Below the pieces are notes generated by a model, which saw only the letters and a list, made by a program, of their open reading frames with translations, searched no databases and was not told where the DNA came from. Shown here piece by piece: positions 33,427-38,858 of a stretch of 38,858 nt of DNA. The stretch lies in assembly GCA_051892875.1 (NCBI GenBank), contig JBJFGR010000116.1:1-38858 (forward strand), in the 5' to 3' direction. The DNA is from JBJFGR01 sp051892875 (lineage in GTDB: Bacteria > Pseudomonadota > Gammaproteobacteria > Enterobacterales > Succinivibrionaceae). The position numbers were made by a program, and so were the translations under genes. Every line of letters begins with the position of its first letter. Position 1 is the first letter of the stretch.

Positions 33427-35178
33427 TTAGAATTTATTTTTTTTCTTAAATTCATTTAAGTCATTTCTTAATTCATATATTCTTTTATTTTGAGCAGGTG
33501 TTAATTCTAACCCTTCTAATGATAAAAGATTATCATTACATTCATGAATAATGTTTTGTATAACATTGTGTCTTACTCCAGATAAATATTTAGCTTCGGC
33601 TATTTCAATTAAAACCCCAACTTTATTTAAGATTACGTTTGTATTTGTTGGTATTTTTTGTAGAGCTTCATTAAATAGTTCAAGAGCTTTATCTAAATCC
33701 CCTTCATTATAAGCATTAATACCTTCAATATTTAATTGATTGTATCTATTACGTTTTTCTTTGAAGTTTTTATCATTAATGTAGCTATGGACACAGTTTT
33801 CCATGATATCTTTTGTAATTTTTTCAACAATGGTTTTTGGTTCAGGATTATCTTTATTTTTATTTGGTAGTATGCATTCGCTATATATTTGATCAGCGAT
33901 ATCGAATTCTCCTAATTGTTGAAAAGCAATATATAATTGGTTAATAATAGGAGTAGCAATTTTTTTAGGTTCTTTTACTTTTGTATAAGTTTTATATAGA
34001 GTTCTTTTAGCTTTAAAATTTTGCCCTTTAATCATTTGAGCTCTTGTTTGACAAATAGCTTCAAATAAGTGTGTATCAAAATTCTCATTTTCTATGGTTT
34101 TACTATATCTTGAAATAATGTTTCTTATTTGTTTTTCTATGTTGCTTATATGATAATGATCATTTGATTGTTGAACAAATTGACATTCACAATCTACATA
34201 GCTACAAAGTAAGTTGCATATATCTTTGGGGTAGCACTTATTTATTTCCATTAGCTGAGAAATAGTATCTCGTGCTGTTAAATAATCATTGTTATGAAGA
34301 GCTAGGTCTATTTGTAAATCTAGTAACTGGATTGACATAGGTGAAAGTGAAACAGCTCGCTTAATTGTTTGCATGGCTATTTCATTATTATTTGATTCTA
34401 AATAAGAGTAAGTTATATATCTTAAAGCTTCAACAACTAAAGGATATTTATTTAAGATGGTATTAAATTCATTAATTGCTAAATCATATTGTTTAGCAGC
34501 ATAGTAAGTCTTACCTAGGTATAGATGTAGAAATGGGTTACTACAAATAGCTAAACCTTCATTTAATATCAGTTTTGCTTTGTCTAATTCATTTTCTTTT
34601 ATGTAGAATGATGAAAGTAAACATCTTACATAAGCTTCGTAATCAGTGCCAATTTGCAGTGTTTCTTCTAGTGATTTTATAATAGTGTGGTTGTTTCCTT
34701 CATCGATAGCTTGATAAACTTTTTCTAACGAATTATGTTTGTTAATTACTTTTATTAAACGATGCTTTAAAGAACTATGAGAAAAAGGTTTAATTAAATA
34801 ATCATCAGGTTCATTTTCAATAGCACTTAAAACCATGGCTCTAGTATTATCACCTGTAACAATAAGAACAACTCCAGTATAAGGAATTTTTTTTTCAAAT
34901 TTTAATTGAGAAATCAGTTGTCTGCCATTTAAACCATAACCGAGGTTATAATCTATAAGATAAATATCATATTGATTTTTTCTGCATATACGTAGAGCTT
35001 CGTCTGCGGAATTTGCTGTATCAATTTTTGTTATACCTAAAGTATTTAACATTCCCTTGATAACAACAATAAATGAATGCTGATCATCTACAACAAAAAC
35101 GCGTTTATTGTCTAGAACGTTTGTAATAGTTGGAGTGTTTATATGAGATAAGGGGGTTAAAACTTCTATATTTGCCAT
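33427..35178 (-). CDS. Response regulator with TPR-repeat output region
   Basis: The 583-residue protein begins with a receiver domain (about 25-150): acidic pair D31/D32 ('VFVVDDQHSF'), phosphoacceptor D76 ('YLIDYNLGYGLNG') and the Lys of 'DYLIKPF'. No DNA-binding or enzymatic domain follows. The remaining about 430 residues are helical, with TPR-like pairs such as 'LYLGKTYYAAKQYDLAINEF' and, near the C-terminus, 'EGINAYNEGDLDKALELFNE'. Receiver-TPR proteins occur in Vibrio and Shewanella relatives and are thought to act by protein contact. No sensor kinase gene is adjacent. CheA is the only histidine kinase in the window, but no link is shown. Confidence 0.85.
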   Translation of the reverse strand: MANIEVLTPLSHINTPTITNVLDNKRVFVVDDQHSFIVVIKGMLNTLGITKIDTANSADEALRICRKNQYDIYLIDYNLGYGLNGRQLISQLKFEKKIPYTGVVLIVTGDNTRAMVLSAIENEPDDYLIKPFSHSSLKHRLIKVINKHNSLEKVYQAIDEGNNHTIIKSLEETLQIGTDYEAYVRCLLSSFYIKENELDKAKLILNEGLAICSNPFLHLYLGKTYYAAKQYDLAINEFNTILNKYPLVVEALRYITYSYLESNNNEIAMQTIKRAVSLSPMSIQLLDLQIDLALHNNDYLTARDTISQLMEINKCYPKDICNLLCSYVDCECQFVQQSNDHYHISNIEKQIRNIISRYSKTIENENFDTHLFEAICQTRAQMIKGQNFKAKRTLYKTYTKVKEPKKIATPIINQLYIAFQQLGEFDIADQIYSECILPNKNKDNPEPKTIVEKITKDIMENCVHSYINDKNFKEKRNRYNQLNIEGINAYNEGDLDKALELFNEALQKIPTNTNVILNKVGVLIEIAEAKYLSGVRHNVIQNIIHECNDNLLSLEGLELTPAQNKRIYELRNDLNEFKKKNKF

Positions 35179-35330
35179 ATTATTTCTGTTATTGTTACAA
35201 TTATTACTACCATTACTTTGTATGTTATATTACAAAAAAATTGATCTTATTTAGAATATAGTAATAAGAAATATTTGATATTAATACAAAGATATAAGTA
35301 AAACCTTAGTATAGAACACATTTATTGATA

Positions 35331-35360
35331 AAAAGACCTTGATAGATTTCAAGGTCTTTT
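35331..35360 (-). terminator. Intrinsic terminator after purD
   Basis: AAAAGACCTTGA (35331-35342) and TCAAGGTCTTTT (35349-35360) form a perfect 12-bp stem with a 6-base loop, 32 bases past the purD stop on the minus strand. Confidence 0.88.
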
Positions 35361-35391
35361 GAATTTTAACAAATTATAAGAATTTCAGAAT

Positions 35392-36681
35392 TTACTTATT
35401 CTTTTCTCTAGCTATAGCACGATACGCAATATCATTTCTAAAGAACATTCCATCCCATGAAATATTTTTTGCTAGTTCATAAGCTTTTTGTTGTGCTTCT
35501 AAAACAGTGTTGCCTAGAGCTGTCGCACAAAGAACACGACCACCATTTGTTAATATCTTACCATCTTTTTCAATAGTACCTGCGTGGAAAATCTTGGTAC
35601 CTTCATGACATGTTTTATCTAAACCAAAGATTTCATCACCTTTCTTAGGACTTGCTGGATAGTTTTGAGCGGCTAATACTACACCAACAGCAGCTTGTTT
35701 AGTATAATGAGCAACTTCGCCTTTTAACTTTCCTGATACTGCTTTGAGACATAAATCAGCTAAATCACTTTCCATACGAAGCATAATAGGCTGTGTTTCA
35801 GGATCACCAAAACGGCAGTTATATTCAATAACCTTTGGATTACCATTAGTATCAATCATTAAACCAGCGTATAAGAAACCTACATAAGGATTACCTTCAG
35901 CTTTCATGCCTTGAACTGTTGGTGTTATTACTTGCTCCATAACCTTTTTAAATACTTCATCAGTTACAACTGGAGCAGGAGAATAAGCCCCCATACCACC
36001 AGTGTTAGGACCTGTATCACCATCGCCAACTCGCTTATGGTCTTGGCTTGTTGCCATAGGAACGACATTGTCACCATCAACCATAACAATGAATGAAGCT
36101 TCTTCACCAGTTAAAAATTCTTCAATAACCACACGAGAACCAGCTTCTCCAAAAGCATTACCTGACAACATATCGGTTACAGCATTTTTTGCATCATCTA
36201 GGTTCATTGCAACAATAACCCCTTTACCAGCAGCCAGGCCGTCGGCTTTGATAACAATAGGAGCTCCAACCTTATCAAGGTAAGCTAATGCTTTATCTGT
36301 TTCTGTAAAAACTTGATAATGAGCTGTAGGTATATTATGTCTTGCTAGGAAATCTTTAGTAAATGATTTAGAACCTTCTAATTGGGCTGCTTCTTTGCTT
36401 GGACCAAATATTTTTAATCCAGCCTTTTGAAATTCATTAACCACACCTATAACAAGCGGTGCTTCAGGTCCAACGATTGTAAGATCAATGTTTTCATCTT
36501 GTGCAAATTTTACTAAATTTTTTACATCAGTAGCTGAGATATTTACATTTTTAATTTTTGATTCTAATGCTGTTCCTGGGTTTCCAGGTGCTACAAAAAC
36601 TTCTGTTGCCAATGGAGATTGAGAAACTTTCCAAGCTAAAGCGTGTTCTCTACCACCATTACCTATAATTAAAAATTTCAT
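35392..36681 (-). CDS. purD: Phosphoribosylamine-glycine ligase (GAR synthetase)
   Basis: PurD joins glycine to phosphoribosylamine with ATP in purine synthesis. The 429-residue ATP-grasp enzyme has 'VLIIGNGGREHALAWK'-type N-terminal sequence (here 'LIIGNGGREHALAWKVSQSP'), 'GPEAPLVIGV', 'IKADGLAAGKGV' (ATP-binding), 'TGPNTGGMGAYSPAP' and the metal-binding 'EYNCRFGDPETQ'. E. coli PurD has the same length class. It is downstream of purH on the minus strand, the usual purHD order. AAGGA precedes the ATG, close behind a terminator-like hairpin. Confidence 0.97.
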   Translation of the reverse strand: MKFLIIGNGGREHALAWKVSQSPLATEVFVAPGNPGTALESKIKNVNISATDVKNLVKFAQDENIDLTIVGPEAPLVIGVVNEFQKAGLKIFGPSKEAAQLEGSKSFTKDFLARHNIPTAHYQVFTETDKALAYLDKVGAPIVIKADGLAAGKGVIVAMNLDDAKNAVTDMLSGNAFGEAGSRVVIEEFLTGEEASFIVMVDGDNVVPMATSQDHKRVGDGDTGPNTGGMGAYSPAPVVTDEVFKKVMEQVITPTVQGMKAEGNPYVGFLYAGLMIDTNGNPKVIEYNCRFGDPETQPIMLRMESDLADLCLKAVSGKLKGEVAHYTKQAAVGVVLAAQNYPASPKKGDEIFGLDKTCHEGTKIFHAGTIEKDGKILTNGGRVLCATALGNTVLEAQQKAYELAKNISWDGMFFRNDIAYRAIAREKNK

Positions 36682-36690
36682 TATAAATCC

Positions 36691-36728
36691 TTATAATAAA
36701 AAAGAGGATACTCCAAAGAGTTCCTCTT
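36691..36728 (-). terminator. Terminator or attenuator between purH and purD
   Basis: On the minus strand AAGAGGA-ACTC (36728-36718), loop TTTG, and GAGT-A-TCCTCTT (36713-36702) form a GC-containing stem with one bulged A, followed by TTTTTT and ATTAT. It lies in the 62-base gap between the genes, so it could lower purD expression relative to purH. Confidence 0.7.
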
Positions 36729-36743
36729 AAAAAATTATTACTA

Positions 36744-38336
36744 TTAGTGACGGAAGTGGCGCATGCCAGTGAATACCATTACTATACCGTGTTCATTTGC
36801 TGCATCAATACATTCTTGGTCTCTTACTGAACCACCTGGTTGAATAATACAAGTAATACCAGCTTTTGCAGCTGCGTCAATGCCGTCACGGAACGGGAAG
36901 AATGCATCAGAAGCTAATGCAGAACCTGCAACTTTCAAGCCTTCTCGTTCAGCTTTAATACATGCAATTTCAGCAGAGAATACACGGCTCATTTGACCTG
37001 CACCAATACCGATTGTTTGACGATCTCTTGTGTAAACAATGGCATTTGATTTTGTGAATTTAACAACTTTCCATGCGAATAATAATTCATCAATTTGTTC
37101 TTGAGTTGGTTGTAATTTTGTAACAACTTGCAGATCAGTAGCGGAGATATCAGCAGTATCTGCATCTTGAACTAATAAACCGCCAGTAACTCTCTTATAA
37201 TCTAAGTAAGGAACTCTGTTTTCCCAGAATCCACATTCTAGAAGTCTTACATTCTTTTTTACAGCAACTGCAGCTTTTGCACCTTCTGAAACCTTTGGAG
37301 CAATAATAACTTCACAGAACTGTCTTTCAACAATAGTCTTAGCTGTTTGTTCATCTAATTCTCTATTGAATGCAATAATACCACCGAATGCGGAAGTCGG
37401 GTCAGTTGCAAAAGCTTTATCGTAAGCTTCAGAAATATCCTTACCTAAAGCAACACCACAAGGATTTGCGTGTTTTACAATAACACAAGCAGGTTCTTTA
37501 AATTCTTTAACGCATTCTAAAGCAGCGTCAGTATCTGAGATGTTATTGTAAGATAAAGCTTTACCTTGAATTTGTGTTGAAGTTGATATGCTTGCATTTT
37601 GATTATTTGCTTCAATGTAGAAAGCTGCTTTCTGGTGACCGTTTTCACCATATCTCATATCTTGCTTCTTGATGAATTGGGTATTGAATGTTCTTGGGAA
37701 TTTAGAATCATCAAAAGTTTCTTCAGAAATACCGTAACTAGGCACTTTAGTACCAAAGTAATTAGCAATCATTCCGTCATAAGCTGCAGTATGTTCAAAA
37801 GCTGCAACAGAAAGATCGAATCTAGTGTTATAAGTTAATGAATTATTATTTTCATCCATTTCCTTTATAACTCGATTATAATCTTTTGCGTTTACAACAA
37901 TTGCAACATCCTTAAAATTCTTAGCTGCGCTTCTTACCATTGTTGGGCCACCGATATCAATGTTTTCGATAGCTTTTTCAAGTGTACAATTTGGATCTGC
38001 AACAGTAGCGGCAAATGGATATAAATTTACAGCAACCAAATCAATAGGCTTAATATCATGAGCAGACATCACGTCATTATCGATACCACGACGACCTAAA
38101 ATTCCACCATGAATTTTAGGGTGTAAAGTCTTTACACGACCACTCATCATTTCAGGAAAACCTGTGTAATCGCTTACTTCTGTAACTTTTACACCAGCTT
38201 CAGCTAATAATTTAGCTGTACCACCTGTTGATAAAATATCTACTCCACGCTGAGCTAATGCTTTAGCGAAATCTACAACGCCTGTCTTATCAGAAACACT
38301 AATAAGAGCTCTTTGAATTGGACGGAAATTATCCAT
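36744..38336 (-). CDS. purH: Bifunctional AICAR transformylase / IMP cyclohydrolase
   Basis: PurH carries out the last two steps of IMP synthesis. The 530-residue protein (E. coli 529) has the N-terminal cyclohydrolase domain ('RALISVSDKTGVVDFAKALA', 'LSTGGTAKLL', 'GRVKTLHPKIHGGIL', 'NIDIGGPTMVRSAAKN'). The C-terminal transformylase domain contains 'RYGENGHQKAAFY' and the catalytic Lys-His in 'VKHANPCGVA'. GAGG lies 8 bases before the ATG. It is the first gene of purHD, with its promoter expected in the leader region beyond 38340. Confidence 0.97.
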   Translation of the reverse strand: MDNFRPIQRALISVSDKTGVVDFAKALAQRGVDILSTGGTAKLLAEAGVKVTEVSDYTGFPEMMSGRVKTLHPKIHGGILGRRGIDNDVMSAHDIKPIDLVAVNLYPFAATVADPNCTLEKAIENIDIGGPTMVRSAAKNFKDVAIVVNAKDYNRVIKEMDENNNSLTYNTRFDLSVAAFEHTAAYDGMIANYFGTKVPSYGISEETFDDSKFPRTFNTQFIKKQDMRYGENGHQKAAFYIEANNQNASISTSTQIQGKALSYNNISDTDAALECVKEFKEPACVIVKHANPCGVALGKDISEAYDKAFATDPTSAFGGIIAFNRELDEQTAKTIVERQFCEVIIAPKVSEGAKAAVAVKKNVRLLECGFWENRVPYLDYKRVTGGLLVQDADTADISATDLQVVTKLQPTQEQIDELLFAWKVVKFTKSNAIVYTRDRQTIGIGAGQMSRVFSAEIACIKAEREGLKVAGSALASDAFFPFRDGIDAAAKAGITCIIQPGGSVRDQECIDAANEHGIVMVFTGMRHFRH

Positions 38337-38371
38337 TTATAAAACCTCAAAATTAATATTAAGTAAGGTGT

Positions 38372-38400
38372 GGATTACAACCTGTTTAAAGATGTAATCC
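38372..38400 (-). promoter_or_regulatory. Hairpin in the purH leader
   Basis: GGATTACA (38372-38379) and TGTAATCC (38393-38400) form a perfect 8-bp inverted repeat with a 13-base spacer, 36 bases upstream of the purH start. There is no U run on either side. It could be an operator or an mRNA structure. It does not match the PurR box as known in E. coli. Confidence 0.45.
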
Positions 38401-38730
38401 GTGATATTTATACGAATGTAAGATTTTATAATTTTACTAAAAATTAGCTTTTTTTTCCATAATTAATGAAGATGGTATGTATATGTTTATATTTTTATAA
38501 TCAGAAGAGGCATTAAGTATAAAATTTCGTAAAATTACATATAAAACGATTCTAAACGTTCTTATGTGCTTTTAAAATTAAAAAAAATTAGATTTTGAGA
38601 ATGATGATATTTAATACGACCACTTAAAAAATGAAGTTTATACAAGCATTAATGAAACAGAAGGGGATCGTGTAGGATCCTTAGCCTAAGAATTTCTAAA
38701 TTTTAGTACTACACATAGATATCTAGTTTG
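38401..38730. other. AT-rich spacer upstream of purH, possible small transcript
   Basis: No gene is supported. The purH promoter should lie here on the minus strand but no clear boxes stand out. On the + strand the less AT-rich part (about 38640-38730), including a small GGATC/GATCC stem at 38665-38680, runs into the terminator at 38731. This suggests the 3' end of a short noncoding transcript. Confidence 0.3.
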
Positions 38731-38767
38731 AAAAGTGTTGATTTAAAAGGGAAATCAGCACTTTTTT
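38731..38767 (+). terminator. Orphan intrinsic terminator
   Basis: AAAAGTGTTGATTT (38731-38744) pairs with AAATCAGCACTTTT (38752-38765, one G-U pair), loop AAAAGGG, ending in TTTTTT. In the + direction there is no gene upstream within the previous 390 bases. The reverse direction lacks a U run. Confidence 0.85.
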
Positions 38768-38784
38768 GTTTTTAAATAAATAAA

Positions 38785-38831
38785 AAAGTGGTATAATAGT
38801 AGTACTATACAATACTACATTATACCACTTT
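38785..38831. repeat. Long inverted repeat just before the edge ORF
   Basis: AAAGTGGTATAAT (38785-38797) is the exact complement of ATTATACCACTTT (38819-38831). After one unpaired base, GTAGTA and TACTAC extend the stem to 19 bp around an 8-base loop. The left arm contains a TATAAT. Its place at the window edge, directly before an ORF, suggests the end of a mobile element. Confidence 0.7.
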
Positions 38832-38858
38832 ATGAGCCATAATTATGCCTACTTTGCG
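38832..38858 (+). CDS. Start of an ORF cut by the window edge, perhaps a transposase
   Basis: ATG at 38832 begins MSHNYAYFA and runs off the window. A second frame (ATG at 38845, MPTL) is also open. No ribosome-binding site is clear because the hairpin occupies that place. Nine residues are too few to identify; a transposase is guessed from the flanking inverted repeat and the edge position. Confidence 0.25.

Overview
The window is AT-rich DNA, mostly housekeeping and motility genes, from a gammaproteobacterium. ValS, RpsF, RpsR, PurH, PurD, PheA, Asd and Ung all read as gammaproteobacterial. The flagellar and chemotaxis block follows the Pseudomonas/Vibrio/Aeromonas order with FlhF, FlhG and ParC/ParP, which implies polar flagella and a polar chemosensory array. 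The low GC and the lack of priB between rpsF and rpsR suggest a host-associated lineage such as Succinivibrionaceae. That placement is an inference, not something the sequence proves. Both window ends look like mobile-element edges, so this may be a whole contig broken at repeats.

Layout. 1-1200: an accessory end with the first 28 codons of an IS607-type resolvase, a RelB/RelE-like pair whose toxin is cut short at a GG-rich junction, and the 3' tail of an IS3-family transposase. 1204-5290: one very large surface lipoprotein that carries a 100-N assembly gap inside a 45-bp tandem repeat. 5394-6716: rpsF-rpsR-rplI with promoter and terminator. 6917-11564: two small lipoproteins, valS, and a 21-codon hydrophobic microORF. 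11700-25383: flhA-flhF-flhG-fliA-cheY-cheZ-cheA-cheB-motC-motD-parC-parP, all on the + strand. 25384-28435: a possible noncoding transcript, pheA, a DUF2802 gene and an inverted cheW. 28559-38336: ung, a divergent RpoD-like sigma factor, a membrane-anchored hypothetical, asd, a response regulator with TPR repeats, and purHD on the minus strand. 38337-38858: the purH leader, an orphan terminator and a long inverted repeat leading into a truncated ORF.

How the genes work together. FlhF and FlhG place and count polar flagella. FlhA is the export gate and FliA (sigma-28) drives late flagellar genes. CheA, CheW, CheB, CheY and CheZ form the signalling pathway, and ParC/ParP keep the array at the pole. 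MotC/MotD are the stator. Compared with Pseudomonas, the segment parP-cheW-DUF2802 is broken: pheA sits directly before the DUF2802 gene, and cheW has been inverted and made monocistronic.

The least ordinary items are the RpoD-like paralog with changed promoter-contact residues, the CheA linker whose repeats resemble the CheY-binding tail of CheZ, the large lipoprotein with an internal duplication, the microORF upstream of flhA, and two intrinsic terminators with no gene in front of them. No CRISPR array, tRNA or rRNA gene was seen.
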